Shown here in pieces: positions 1-11,489 of a DNA stretch of 64,000 bases. The translations under genes and the position numbers were made by a program. Source of the DNA: Adiantum capillus-veneris (Eukaryota; Streptophyta; Polypodiopsida; Polypodiales; Pteridaceae); the NCBI GenBank assembly GCA_014529385.2, contig CM043967.1, positions 79,567,278 to 79,631,277 of the forward strand, given 5' to 3'. Below the pieces are notes generated by a model. The model saw only the letters and a program-made list of their open reading frames with translations, did no database searches and was not told where the DNA came from. Each line of letters opens with the position of its first letter. Positions within the stretch are counted from its first letter, which is position 1.

Positions 1-316
1 CACGAGAAGGAGAGAAGCGAGCGTCAATAGCTCACGATGTGTATTTCTTATCCAAAAACTTATAAAAAGCTTATAAAAATTGGCTTTTATATACCTTAGC
101 CAAGGGTTATGGGTGGTCAAAAGTAATAGTCTGAAGTTCTACCAAAGCTGGGAATTGGTTGGCTGATACAATCTAGAAGCTTGTAGCTCCGGCTCATTCA
201 TTACAAAGTTTACCAAGAAAATAGGAGTTACAATATTCTTGATTTATCAAAATAATAATTGTTTTACAAGGAGAACTCCGAAAAATGGTGTTCGTGTTAG
301 TTTGCTGCTAACACAC

Positions 317-319
<3 letters not shown>

Positions 320-371
<52 letters not shown>
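320..371. repeat. (GA)n microsatellite
   Basis: About 26 uninterrupted GA units. It lies in the presumed leader of the element whose LTR may begin at 461. The Arg-Glu and Ser-Leu reading frames across it are repeat artefacts. Confidence 0.97.
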
Positions 372-375
<4 letters not shown>

Positions 376-447
376 CCATGCAAGAGTTCATCCAAGCTCG
401 CCTCTTCCCCTCTTTCCCCCCTCCTCATAGATGTCCTTCTCCGCCTT

Positions 448-459
448 GCTATGATACCA
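448..459 (-). other. primer binding site-like motif (initiator tRNA-Met)
   Basis: Read on the minus strand this is TGGTATCATAGC, one mismatch from the plant initiator-tRNA-Met primer site TGGTATCAGAGC. One base further on the plus strand a TGTAACAGG sequence begins, as an LTR edge would. This suggests the 5' end of a minus-strand LTR retrotransposon whose body lies to the left of the window. The perfect motif occurs at 31001-31012 next to a confirmed LTR. Confidence 0.45.
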
Positions 460-460
460 G

Positions 461-1182
461 TGTAACAGGACGAGGGATAGCACATATGTAAGGGACCGGG
501 AACTAGCTCATGCACATCTCCACCCATCCATGCCTAATATGGCCCTTGTCCGATTAAATATAGGCCCCCTATACCGCGTGTGTGTCACGGCCCTTGGTTT
601 GGCCCATCTTACCCTAGGCCTGAGAGCTTTCCTCCTCCTTTAAATGTCTTTAGACGTTGAGCTCTCTTTGAAGCAGCATAACAATGACAATGTCCTTTAC
701 GCTTCGGTCTTTTAAAAGAGTGGTAACTTAGATATGAGTCATTCCTAGAGTCCTATGAAATTGAGAGTGAAGAAGTAGACCTTCCCTTCTTTCTCCAATT
801 TTGTTGTGGATTTTAGTCTATCTCTTCATGGGGAGGAGAGTCACAACTTTGACATCTTCTTCTTGGGAGGAAAAGTTGACCTTTTAATTCTTTCTCCATT
901 AGCCAAATATCTTCATTAGATGAGAAGGGACTATCCTTGTCATTATCGAGAGGCTTCTTCCTAGCGGCATCAAGAAAGCATCTACGCTTCTTTGAAGTTT
1001 CGTATGCCTTCCTTGAAGGAATTCTTCCTCTCTCAGGAGAGTGCCATGATTTTACTTCAAAGTTTCCTCTTTTGGAAGTATCTCCTAGAGGCTTCTCAGG
1101 GATACAGTCCTCTTGAGTGGTAGAATGAAAATTGGTGGATTACAACTGAGTTCGCATTACGGTTTGTACATAGCATCTTACA
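461..1182 (-). repeat. putative LTR (5' LTR of a minus-strand element)
   Basis: Starts TGTAACAGG directly after the primer-site-like motif. A matching inverted end (CTTACA) is found at 1177-1182. No second copy is in the window, so the outer boundary is a guess based on terminal inversion alone. No coding potential was seen. Confidence 0.3.
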
Positions 1183-2448
1183 ACCTCAAGAGGTGCACTT
1201 ATAGAAACAATGGTATTAGTAAAAACCTTGTACTTACATGTCATGAGACAAAAAAATGAGTTTTCCTATTAAACTGACTGGGTTTTCTTACTTTTCAATT
1301 GAAAAAACCCTCTTGTAAGTATAATAATGTAAAATAAAATAAATGCATAAATTAAAATACCCCTCCATTTGAACCCATATTATGCACACAAAAAATGTAC
1401 CCACAGAGCTTACAATCTGTGGGCAAACATCAAGGGAAGTAGTTTTGTTAACTAAATCAAGCTTTGTGATAGCTATGTCGCTCTCTCTTCTACTTGATTA
1501 TCAATCATGGTGTTGGTGCTTCTTAGGTCTAGGGTTTTCTTGTAACATTGTGTTCCTTTGGTCAAGGGAGTTAGTTATTTTCTCTTGAGAATCAAGGAAA
1601 AGATCCTTTTGGATTTCACACACCCTTCGTTCAAACCGTAAATAGTGCCCCATAAATAATTCAATAGTGATAGAACCGTAGGTACCCCTAGAAATTAAGT
1701 GTCCACTATTAAACTTAAGAGTTCCTAGGATGATTCAAAATTCCCTATACAAGATTGGTAGATCCATAACTCCCATATCCTTGACTAATATACGTCTGTA
1801 CCCATGTCTTTTTAATAAGAATCTCCAAAGATCCTTTGGACTTTGGAGAAATAGAAAAGGAAAGATTGGTCACAAATTAATAACGTTATGTCTTAAAATG
1901 AGGAAGCAATTCATTTCCAAAGCGTGCATCCAACTCAAATTCTAGTTTTAGCATCTTGTATTTGTATTGATAGAAAATCAATCTTCTTATGGAAAGCTAC
2001 AATTTATTTTATCTTTGGAGATATTTAATCTCATAACCAGGGGTATTCGGGAAACTTTGACAATTGTGAAGGGGTGGTTTGGTAGAGCGACACGAATCGA
2101 TGTTTGTGGACATGAGTTCGATTCACAACGTGTCTACGATTTTTCCTCGTCGAAGTTGAGCAAGCGGAAGCAATTGAAAGAATCTGTTGGAATCTCGTCA
2201 GATGCTTTCCTTCAAAGGAAATGAAAAGTGCATGGGATGTGCGGAGATCCTGAGGTGGAGAGAGTGGCGACAAAGGAGGGGGGGGAGGTGTCCCGCGACG
2301 GGGCAGGGGCCAAAACATTGCCTTTTTTTTATGCAACAGCTTGTGAATAGCCGACAACAAACGAGCGTTGCTTGCGTGAGTTGGCAAATTGAGGTGGACA
2401 GGTGTGGGGCAAGTGTTGGCACAGGAGGGCGAGGGCCTGAGGGGCAGG

Positions 2449-2449
2449 C

Positions 2450-2487
<38 letters not shown>
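2449..2487. repeat. (CT)n microsatellite
   Basis: CT repeat with one interruption. Confidence 0.95.
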
Positions 2488-2493
<6 letters not shown>

Positions 2494-2918
2494 AAGTCTT
2501 GCAAGAGAGTGGGGCAATTTCTAACGAGGGGGAGCAGTTTGCAGTTGAACACCTTGTAATGAGGGGATGTCGCATGTGTAGTCGTCCTTTCAAGAGGACA
2601 CGCACAAGGACACGTGCGAACGAACAAGGAGGGACTTGACGATGACAAGCCATCGCTTAGTATGTGGCCAAAACTTTTTATACTACAACCTGGTGTCCCA
2701 AGTTATAAGAATGGACTTAATTCTTGCTTGTCATGGGTGGACAAACTGCATACTAAAACATCATGTTGGAACTTAAAACGACCACCAATTGAGGAGAGAA
2801 AATGCATTACTTATTTGTCTTCTATATAGCAAGTCTTTTGATATATTGATTTTGACATTTTATTAAATCCTACATAAACTTCTGTGCAAAGGGCTCGACA
2901 CCTGGCACGAGTCAAATA

Positions 2919-2941
2919 GAGAGAGAGAGAGAGAGAGAGAG
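2919..2941. repeat. (GA)n microsatellite
   Basis: Short GA tract, the first of two within 110 bases. Confidence 0.95.
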
Positions 2942-2989
2942 CAGATATTTTTTCCATATCGAATGAGGGGTAGGACTCAGGAGACCTGC

Positions 2990-2991
<2 letters not shown>

Positions 2992-3029
<38 letters not shown>
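2992..3029. repeat. (GA)n microsatellite
   Basis: About 19 GA units, second of the pair. Confidence 0.95.
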
Positions 3030-3033
<4 letters not shown>

Positions 3034-3330
3034 AGAGCTACTATGTGTCAATGTGCGGCGAATCGATATGGAGTATTTTTTTTGGCGCTGCTGAGGGCGA
3101 CGGCCAGAGACAGAGGGAGTCTGCGGTGATTCGAATGTTGGACGGCTTTGCGTCCTGTGGTTGAGAGAGTGAGGGTAGAGCTTTGTCTCCAAGCGCCTGT
3201 AGTGCTCTTTTTTTTTGCCTTGAGCTGCGTGGTCAACCAAGGATGCACACAGAGGGAGAGACAGAGAGGGATGTAAACAAGAGCGAGAGAAAGAGACGAA
3301 CGCGCAAGCGAGGGATGTCCATCGTAACTG

Positions 3331-3335
<5 letters not shown>

Positions 3336-3365
<30 letters not shown>
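3336..3365. repeat. (GA)n microsatellite
   Basis: About 15 GA units within a purine-rich stretch (3240-3410). Confidence 0.95.
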
Positions 3366-3369
<4 letters not shown>

Positions 3370-3658
3370 ACGCGCAGGCCATAGCTGGGTGAGGGAGGCA
3401 GGGAGGTGTAGAGATGTGTTTCTCTACGAAGAGAGGAGCAGACGACCGCTCGTCATGTGTAGAACTTTAGAAGCAACAAATTCAAAGGTATCTGGAAAAG
3501 ATTCCAGTTAATTAATTTGTGAGGAAGATTCTCTTCGAATCTTGTGAATGAAAAGGAAAAGTCTTCCAACACCGGTTCACACGCACAAATGTCTCTAGAT
3601 GCTCTGGACGCTGTCTTGCATCTAGCTCGTTCAGTCATCACTGGGCTGAGCGCCATCG

Positions 3659-3663
<5 letters not shown>

Positions 3664-3693
<30 letters not shown>
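3664..3693. repeat. (CT)n microsatellite
   Basis: About 15 CT units. Confidence 0.95.
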
Positions 3694-3697
<4 letters not shown>

Positions 3698-4062
3698 GTA
3701 CTCGCCATGCAATAGCTACCTTGCTCCGACTGCAGGACGCCCAACTCCCTCTTCCTCGATCTCTGCCTCTCTCCCGGAACGGAATAGCTCCTCATTCTAC
3801 CCATCGCCTCCTGTCATCGCTCCGCTGTTCTCAAGCTTCCTTCGTCTTTATAAGCTCGGCCATCTCTGCAGCTCCCGAGATGCCCAACACCCAATGCAGC
3901 TTCAAAGCTGGAACCTCGCAAGCCGCTTGACCGGTTCCAGCCGCTTGACTCGTATGCCCGCTCGACTGTGTCTCTTTCTCTCCCGACTCGAGTCGAACCA
4001 TCAGTTCGATCAAAGCAAACACAAACAACTCTGTCCCGACTCGTTTTGACAGATCAAATATG

Positions 4063-4087
4063 CTCTCTCTCTCTCTCTCTCTCTCTT
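4063..4087. repeat. (CT)n microsatellite
   Basis: About 12 CT units. Confidence 0.95.
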
Positions 4088-4448
4088 CATCCAATACACA
4101 GCAATGGCTTTAAGAGAGCTTAAGCCCGCATTCCTTAACTGCGCATTCCTTCAACTGCTCACAAACTCCCTCAGCTCCATACGGGAGATCGGACCCCTCG
4201 TCTCCAAACTTCTAGCATGCTCTCTTCCTGACTTCCTCCATCCCGCCTGCAACAGGAAGGTGTGACTCTAACTACAGATCGGCACCAGCTTATCAAAGCG
4301 GTGCGCGCCCTCTTTGACTCAAAGCCTGCACTCGAGTCCTCTGGCCTCCCGTATACTAGGCTCGAATATCGAACGAAAAAATCTTTGTATCTTAGCGCTC
4401 GCACTGACAAGTTGACAACCATCGTTTCCCTCCGTCACTCTCTCTAGG

Positions 4449-4465
4449 CTCTCTCTCTCTCTCTC
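4449..4465. repeat. (CT)n microsatellite
   Basis: Short CT tract followed by a C run. Confidence 0.9.
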
Positions 4466-4780
4466 CCCCCACGTGCCACAGCATGCTTTTTTTGTCCACA
4501 AAAGGAAATGAGAATGTGCAAAGATTCTTTCTAATTCAATCGGAAACGAAAATTGGCACGGCCTACTTGCTATATACTACTGGTCTATTGTAAATTTTTT
4601 CATTAATTAGTCACCCAGATTCGTTTCGAATCTCCTAAATCGAAGGCAAAAGAAGGCTTCCTGTCACTGTCATCCTCTCTGCAAAGCCAGTCCTGCTAAC
4701 CATCGCTGCCTCTGCATACCCCTTGCCCTCCTCTCGATTACCCTCTCACTCAATGTGCAGCCCCACGTACACTTAACGCC

Positions 4781-4784
<4 letters not shown>

Positions 4785-4840
<56 letters not shown>
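4785..4840. repeat. (CT)n microsatellite
   Basis: About 28 uninterrupted CT units. Confidence 0.97.
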
Positions 4841-4845
<5 letters not shown>

Positions 4846-4982
4846 CAACCTCAGATGAACATGGCAACCCAGATTCGAAGTCTGAAGCAAAAGACCATGC
4901 AGGGCCGTTCACGCGCCCCTCCTCCTCTCCACTCGAGCTTGCCTGCGCACAATCTCCCTCTACACTCTGGCCCCACCTCCTT

Positions 4983-5208
4983 GAGAGGTCGTTGTGGATA
5001 AGAAGACATCTGTTACAAAATCTCACAACAGCAAGAGCCGACTAGTGCTATTGCCCCCAATCTCCTTCGTTAGCATCACCCATCCCCACCCCCCTGAGAG
5101 GTCGCTGTGGATAAGAAGACATCTGTTACAAAATCTCACAACAGCAAGAGCCGACTAGTGTTGTTGCCCCCAATCTCCTTCGTTAGCATCACCCATCCCC
5201 AGCTTTGA
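4983..5208. repeat. tandem duplication, unit about 113 bp, two copies
   Basis: The segment starting GAGAGGTCG at 4983 recurs at 5096 with only a few substitutions through the phrase ending CACCCATCCCC. The few differences suggest a recent local duplication. Confidence 0.9.
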
Positions 5209-5272
5209 AGGGCTACATGCATCCACCAATGACGCACCACAACCGACACGGAGAAAGGGAAAAATATCTAAT

Positions 5273-5274
<2 letters not shown>

Positions 5275-5313
<39 letters not shown>
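5275..5313. repeat. (CT)n microsatellite
   Basis: About 19 CT units. Confidence 0.96.
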
Positions 5314-5315
<2 letters not shown>

Positions 5316-5827
5316 GTGGAACTTTTTTTCCCTCAAACTTTCTAATCCACCACGTTGCAAAATTCGTTGGGCTAACTAAGCTAAAACAAATGCACAAAGT
5401 ATTCAATTTGAACTTAAGCATCTTGCTAGATTCTTATCAAAACAAATGAAAAAGTCGTTTTGGGCATCTATTCATGTATCATACTCGGTCCACTGCACGA
5501 TTACATGGAATCTACCCAGATACCCTCTCTCTCCTCTCTCTTCCATCTGTCTCTGCGCGACGCCCTCCCCTCTGCCCTACCTGCGCATCGATGGCCTCAC
5601 CCTCTGCAGCTCGACCTCCGCCTATGTAACACTCCCTCAGACCACCTCACACCAACGTTCTCGCCGTCTCTTCCACTCTGCCCTCTGCCGGACATGTGCA
5701 CCCATGGCCATCGGACAGAGGAGCTCTCTCCGTGTCTCTCTCGCTCTCCCCTCTGCCGCACTTGCCGACCCATGGCCACACCCTCCGTAAGGAGTGACTG
5801 AGAACTGCGTATCGACCTGGGAAATGA

Positions 5828-5832
<5 letters not shown>

Positions 5833-5866
<34 letters not shown>
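5833..5866. repeat. (CT)n microsatellite
   Basis: About 17 CT units. Confidence 0.96.
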
Positions 5867-5869
<3 letters not shown>

Positions 5870-6099
5870 TCTTTCCACATGTCTACTGCATCCTCTTTCC
5901 ACGTGCTCCCTTCCCCTTTTTGACTTCAAACTTATCCTGAGGATCTCCCGAGATACCCCTTTATCCAGCTGCTTCCGAAATTGGGGACACCTACTCATAT
6001 TGGGTCTAACCTCGATTCATTACTTAATTTCCTCGACAGACTCGTTCGAGGAACACTATCCTCTTAGCTGCAGCCAGTGCACGCGCTATGCCCGGTGCT

Positions 6100-6149
6100 C
6101 CTCCCCTCCCTCCCTCCCTCCCTCCCTCTCTCTCTCTCTCTCTCTCTCT
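6100..6149. repeat. (CCCT)n / (CT)n compound microsatellite
   Basis: CCCT units grade into a CT tract. Confidence 0.93.
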
Positions 6150-6584
6150 TCGCACGATCCTTTACCTGCAGAGCTGCACCACCAGGTTCTGTCTCTCTCT
6201 CCTTCTCTCTCCCTCGCTCGCTCGGAACGTGCAGCCCTTTGCTCGTTTGCATAAGCTCGCTGAAAACGCTACTCTACATCGTTAACCACTGCAGTTCGCA
6301 TATCTGTTTCCTCAATGCTCAGACATGCAGTCCCACCCAATTAATCATCCGATGGCAGCCCTCAGTGTCGCAGGCCAAGCCCCTCCTCCAATTTCTGGCC
6401 CTACCAGCTCGGCCTCTGGCTCTCAGTCTTCTCTCGCACTCAGCTTCGAGGGTCGCATGCTTACCCTACAGAAACGCCCAGACCAGGGCCTTCACGGCCT
6501 CCTACCCTCTGCCTCTGTACGCGTACTTTGACAATGGAAAAATCTCCCTGACTCCTCTGTGCACACGCATTCTGACACAAGGCG

Positions 6585-6607
6585 TCTCTCTCTCTCTCTC
6601 TCTCTCT
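6585..6607. repeat. (CT)n microsatellite
   Basis: About 11 CT units followed by a C run. Confidence 0.93.
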
Positions 6608-7516
6608 CCCCCCCCATCATGCTTTTTTGTCATGATGGGGCTTTACCATTCCTTTCTTCCATGAGCATGGTTATTTTGTGGGCTTCGTTTCCCCCATTGC
6701 TAGACACATTTTATGGGCTTTGCTTCCCCTTTTATGAATATTTATATGAGACATTCTGCTGGACCATTGTGATCCCTTCAAGCAAAATTTTGAATTCCTA
6801 GGTCTTTTCTCAGTGTGGCTTGTGAATTTTACGCGATGCTTTTAGCAAACTTAAAAGAGTTCGTCATCAGTATTCCCCTAACTCAGCAACCTACAACGGT
6901 TTTCCTGACTCTCTTTCACAAGCATTTGCGACCCGTTTTTTATGCCAAATTTATGACAAATTCTCTAGGCACTTTTGAAGGTAGTATCATCCTTGTTGCA
7001 CACTTAGGTCTTGAGATACACCCTACCACCATCTTTGTAATCTTAGATCTTTCACTCTTTTTACTATCTCTATGTAAAATGGCTAATTCTAGAGAAATAA
7101 AATCATTGGAAGAGACCAAAATTCATTTTTGTGACAAAATAAAGAGAAGCACACATAGATGGAAGTCTCATTAGAAGAGTGTATGCCTAATTAAGCACAT
7201 ATCTGGCTCTTTCTAGCGACCATCTCATGCCAATGTCAACATACTCAAATACTACTACTAGGTCTTTCAAAATAAAATCCATTTTGTAAGGAAGATTCCT
7301 TGCATCCCTTCACCCGTACCCTTCACTCCCCTCCTCTTTTATTGCCACACCCCTCCTTTTTGCTTGTTGCCCTCTTTATTTTCCTTCTGCTAAAATTCAC
7401 ATGTTGTAAGGATGGTTGGCATCATTGGGCATGTTAAAAATCATTCTGGGCATGACAACATTGAGAGGGCTTCAATTTTGTCACCACCCATATGTAAAGA
7501 TCTATCTTATGAGCGC

Positions 7517-7565
7517 ATGCACGCACGCATGCGCGCGCGCACGCACACACACACACACACACACA
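7517..7565. repeat. alternating CG/CA tract
   Basis: A CGCA/CGCG alternating stretch passes into (CA)n at 7544-7565. Alternating purine-pyrimidine of this kind can adopt Z-form DNA. Confidence 0.92.
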
Positions 7566-7863
7566 GGCATGCAGTTGTCCATGTCTATTGAAGAGGGACA
7601 TACCCTCACTTCTTGCAAAAGTAAGTGATTTGTTTATGTGAAGCTTAGGAGAGCATGTTATTTTGCTTAGATTCCCTTAATACCCCGAATAAAAACAACT
7701 CGGGGACCTCTACTCACACTAGTTAGAGGGGATAAGATGCACGCTTAGGAAATAAAGAAGAGAAGAGAAGATCTTAGAGAAGAGAGTGATTAATCATAAT
7801 TAGCAAACTAATCTTGATACAACCAATAGAATGGAATATAAGAGAGAAAACTAGAGAGAACTT

Positions 7864-8211
7864 TGGGAGGGCGTGTGTGTGTGGATGTATGCATGCGCCG
7901 AGCGGTGTGCATGCGGGAAGGAGAGAGTACACAATGTGTTGGTGGAGCAACCTCAGGAAGTGTTATGAGTGAGGAGCTCTTGATTCATATGTGAGGGTGT
8001 GTGTGTGCGGATGTATGCATGCGCGACGTGGTGCACATACGGGAAGAAGAGAGTACACAGTGTGTCGGTGGAGCAACCTCAGGAAGTGTTATGAGTGAGG
8101 AGCTCCTTATTCATATGTATATAATGAATAAGGGTACTTACACACGGTGGGTGGATGGCCAAACACCAGACGTACGGCCCCGAGCAAAGACGAAGCACCT
8201 TTACTCCAACA
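7864..8211 (-). repeat. 3' LTR of the 7864-31242 element, with internal tandem duplication
   Basis: Begins TGGGAGGG and ends CCAACA on the plus strand. The first 126 bp (7864-7989) are repeated at 7990-8115, which explains why this LTR is 348 bp while its partner is 228 bp. The rest aligns to 31015-31242, sharing a GTTATGAGTGAGGAGCTC phrase. The duplication arose after insertion or during the last replication cycle. Confidence 0.82.
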
Positions 8212-8226
8212 AACTCCCTTCAAAGG
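8212..8226 (-). other. polypurine tract
   Basis: On the minus strand CCTTTGAAGGGAGTT lies directly against the LTR start TGTTGG. This is the position and composition expected for the plus-strand primer of reverse transcription. Confidence 0.65.
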
Positions 8227-8439
8227 TGATGCACCAATAAGTGAGACCTACTAGCTAAACTACTAATATGTACAAGAAACTAAGTGAGAGACTATCTTAA
8301 CCTATGTCCATTGGCTCACTTTGTCGATCTACACACAGTCGTATTGGCTTTGGTGGTAGGCAAGCGTGCGTGACCACGCTAGAGCCTGCATGTAAGTCCC
8401 CCGGGGGACAACTCTATATGTTTTGCAAAGCTCCACAAA

Positions 8440-8570
8440 GCATTATGCTAGTGTCAGTCACTGTACAACCGGCAATCTCTGCTGCAAATGCTCCCCCTAC
8501 AGCTCCTAGGTCGGGCCTTGACACTAGTAGGTTGTACATGAGATGTCCGAACGCTGACGAACTCTATGCA
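8440..8570 (-). pseudogene. Copia RT C-terminal remnant
   Basis: A minus-strand frame reads FGHLMYNLLVSRPDLGAVGG, matching the Copia RT tail pattern (VGSLMYxxxxTRPDIAxAVG). The catalytic part of the RT and the RNase H are absent. The related element at 10506-13942 keeps the same scrap (10842-11297), so the deletion predates the divergence of the two copies. Confidence 0.65.
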
Positions 8571-9129
8571 AATATGGTTGTACTCGCCTCCCTTGTGCTA
8601 TTTGCATGTACTACAGCATCAGGACTACTCATTGCATATAGATCATGTGTCACTGATAGCTACGTCCCTCTCATGCATGGGCAAAACCGTGTGTCATGGC
8701 ACCAACTCATCAGTGTCTAACATGAGCATATAAAAAAACTCCATCTTTTTAATCTCTCTCTATGTCTCTAGGGAGAAGACCTTCTCTACCTCTCCCTGCA
8801 CGAACTCTTATAACACTTTATGTGTCTCACTAGAGCATTGTCGCTCTACCTCTGTCTCTGTAGAGTCTAGTGGCACGTCCTGCACAGCTACACTGGCTCT
8901 GTCTCATGAGCATGGCGAATCTCACCTGTGGTGAAGGAGACATGTCTCGTCGCTCGCTCAAAGCATGCCAGCAACAAAATCAAGACAATGCTGTCTCGAA
9001 CCTCAGACACATGCATAGGATATACCAAGCCACTACGGCTCCCCTGGCAATCACTAATGAACCGCAATGCATTTGGAAATATTCCTCTCTAAGAAGTGTC
9101 TGACAACCAGAATATGCTAACTCTCTTAC

Positions 9130-9610
9130 TAAGATCAAGCTCTATCTAGATGAGAAACATAGCATACATGCCGTAGCCTATATGACGCACCACTAGGCAA
9201 TGAAAAACAACGTCTCTTGCACCCTCTATGTCAAATGCCAAACCATCGGCCAAGTGCACACAACCAAGTCTCCCACTAGAAAATGTGATGAACCACTCAC
9301 GACATGGTGTGATGTGGAAAGAAACATCGCTATCTAGTAACCACTGTGAAGAAAGTGTGCTATACATAGACATATTTGCAAGAGGTACACTCGAGGCAAG
9401 CATGACATCATCAACATTGACATAGACTACCACTGTAACTGCCTCTGTAACATGTGTCAAAGCCGTATCTACATCACCTATACATCTTTGTTGATGTCTC
9501 ATACGTCTGAAACAACGGTGCCTAATGTGTCTAGTGTGACCACAATGCCAATATCATACGTATTGGCAAAAACGAGACCGTCATCTCTCACTATCACACA
9601 TGTATTCTTC
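9130..9610 (-). pseudogene. Copia gag zinc knuckle and protease remnant
   Basis: Minus strand. A CCHC knuckle (CGHTRHIRHRC, around 9530) is followed by an aspartic-protease start WLLDSDVSFHIT and REWF (9146-9502), then the LADG phrase typical of this domain. The usual DSG triad reads DSD. Frames are broken between knuckle and protease. It aligns along its length with the longer frame at 11490-12314. Confidence 0.75.
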
Positions 9611-10413
9611 CATAAGTGAATGCTCAAAATGCAACAAAGTGGGATATCACTCCACCACTACACAATCATGAAACCATGACCAATCGCATCAAAACTAATA
9701 CTTGCATATGCATAAAATAGCTCTAGAATCTGCTATTTGCAAGCATAAATTGGGACATATATCTCAATCGAGCGTAAAGCGCATAGCCATATACACAAAT
9801 AGAGAGAAAATTAGCTCAAAATGCATCCCACAAGAGAAACTTCTTGCAAACCTATGTAATGTGTGACTATATATCTGTAGCCACACAAGCATACACTAAT
9901 CCTCACTCATGCAAGAGTGAATACAAGAACACCAAGCTGTGTCCAAGCTGGCAAAACCTATCAAAGTGAGAGTATCTCTAACACTTCATCATTGCCAAAG
10001 GTGAAAATATATCAACCATTGTACAAGATGGCATAACATTGCATGCTTTTATGGCGAGAAGACGGGGAAAAACGAACATAGTTTCCTTTGCAAAATGAGC
10101 CAAAACTCAATGCAAACCGCAAGCCAAAAAATTACAAATAATTGCCAGAGTGGGAGTAAACATGACCACTAAACCATCAAAGAATAAATTGCGAATACGT
10201 GAAAAACATGGCGAGAATCTGGGAACAAACTTTCCCTATAGTTTGAGAAAAATATCAAAAACTTACCAGAAAACTACGCCAAAACAAACACTCAGTGACT
10301 CAGTATACAAATCCGCAAATGGCATACATAGCACTTTCAAAACACTAGCAAACTGGCTCACTCCTTAATGAGTGGCTCTATGGACCTGTATCTTTCCAAA
10401 ATGTTTCAAACCT
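9611..10413 (-). other. 5' untranslated/leader region of the gag-protease element
   Basis: No coding signal. It shares phrases with 12480-13800 of the sister element, for example GTAGCCACACAAGCATAC. The sequence is interrupted by the CACTA element after 10413 and resumes at 19318. Confidence 0.55.
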
Positions 10414-10505
10414 CACTACAAGAGGTTGTGTGCACTTGTGACGTTTTTTAGCGAGGAAAATACATTGGGTTTTCATACTCCCGGCATCGCTAATAGCGTC
10501 GCTAT
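10414..10505 (+). repeat. CACTA left terminus with subterminal repeats
   Basis: Terminal CACTACAAGAGGT followed by subterminal GCGTCGCTAT motifs. The same terminus in inverse orientation ends at 51443. Confidence 0.88.
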
Positions 10506-10700
10506 TGAAGGGGATCGGGGAGCACCACAGAAGGAGAGTGAGAGAGAGAGAGAGAAGGAGACACACACACGAGGTGGGTGGGGAGACTGTGAAGTGGCAG
10601 CTCCCCCTAAACAACATACTCACTATAAGTATAGGGTAACAGTGGGCGGGTGCCCATGACTTGGGCGACCGGTCAAGGCACATAGGCCTTAACCCCAACA
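10506..10700 (-). repeat. 3' LTR (195 bp) of the 10506-13942 element
   Basis: Shares the phrase TGAAGGGGATCGGGGAGCAC with the other LTR. It holds a short GA tract and a CACACAC stretch, and ends AACCCCAACA. It is about 84 bp longer than its partner because of a segment (about 10610-10690) missing there. Confidence 0.88.
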
Positions 10701-10711
10701 ACCTCCCAGTT
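10701..10711 (-). other. polypurine tract
   Basis: Minus-strand AACTGGGAGGT immediately precedes the LTR start TGTTGGGG. Confidence 0.7.
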
Positions 10712-10841
10712 AAAGGCCAATGTGCCTTTAAGCAAGATCTACTAGTGTACAACTAATAGAAGGTGAGATATTCTCTCAACCTATGCCCACTGACTCTCGA
10801 TGAGCTAGTGCATCTAGCTCTACTGATAGACAAACATCCCG

Positions 10842-11297
10842 CTACGGAAGCCACACAGAGCTAGCTCCAAGCTCTGCAAAGAGTCTACAAGAGCTCACGC
10901 ACTCCTGCAAGTATCGGTCCAATACCTGCAAACCTCCCCTATGCTCTATGCCGATATCAGTCATCGAACAACTAATCAACCCTGCTGCAAATTCTCCCAC
11001 TGCAGCTGCTATGTCGGGCCTCGAGATCAGCATCTCGTACATGAGTACACCGAACATTGATGCAACCCTGGCAACCTCTGCCACCTCCAACTCAGAACTC
11101 AACTCATGGCAATCCTGTCCCCTATCATAGAGACCATGGCACTCTGACTCCGAGCTCTGGAGTGACTCCTCGTGCCCACCACATATCACATGTGTACCAA
11201 GAGTATCCATCTGTCCTGAATCTGCATCAAGCTCTGGCATAAGCATATCAAGAAATGACTCCACAATAGCCGACATCTCAGCGTTCATGTGAGTCAT
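10842..11297 (-). pseudogene. Copia RT C-terminal remnant fused in-frame to acidic spacer
   Basis: A 151-codon minus-strand frame. The first half is acidic and Ser-rich. Residues from about 79 (FGVLMYEMLISRPDIAAAVG) match the tail of Copia reverse transcriptases, after the palm domain. There is no YVDD motif, so no polymerase activity is possible. The spacer and tail follow the protease region directly, showing an internal deletion of integrase and most of RT. Confidence 0.7.
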
Positions 11298-11489
11298 CTA
11301 TGTCATCACCTCTGATGACTCATCCTGCTGTGACTCACTAGAGTTGTCCTGCTCTACCTGTGCATCCGTAGACGCAACCTGCACAACAAGGTGACTGCTC
11401 TGCACTCCATGCAAAGCATCCTGCAACCCATGAGCAAAAGAGACTGTCTGGGTCTCTCGCTCTCTGCATGGCTGTAACAAGATTGAGAC

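Larger units (their letters stand above)
1183..7863. other. gene-free region rich in CT/GA microsatellites
   Basis: I see no protein family, RNA gene or transposon end here. Reading frames of 60-205 codons exist, but they are low-complexity Ser-Leu or Arg-Glu products of microsatellites or lack any recognisable motif. The part at about 3450-6650 is C-rich with recurring short CT-rich phrases and CT tracts about every 500 bases. The part at 6650-7540 is AT-rich and featureless. Confidence 0.6.

Noticed and set aside
239-527. Arg-Glu and Ser-Leu rich frames over the GA tract, and similar frames at other CT/GA tracts
   Set aside because: Dinucleotide repeats leave several phases open on both strands; the frames have no other content.
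2031-2648. 205-codon minus-strand frame
   Set aside because: Driven by a CT tract and Pro/Ser low complexity, no domain, and no conservation visible within the window.
8304-8720. 138-codon plus-strand frame
   Set aside because: It is the reverse strand of a Copia RT tail scrap; the coding sense is minus.
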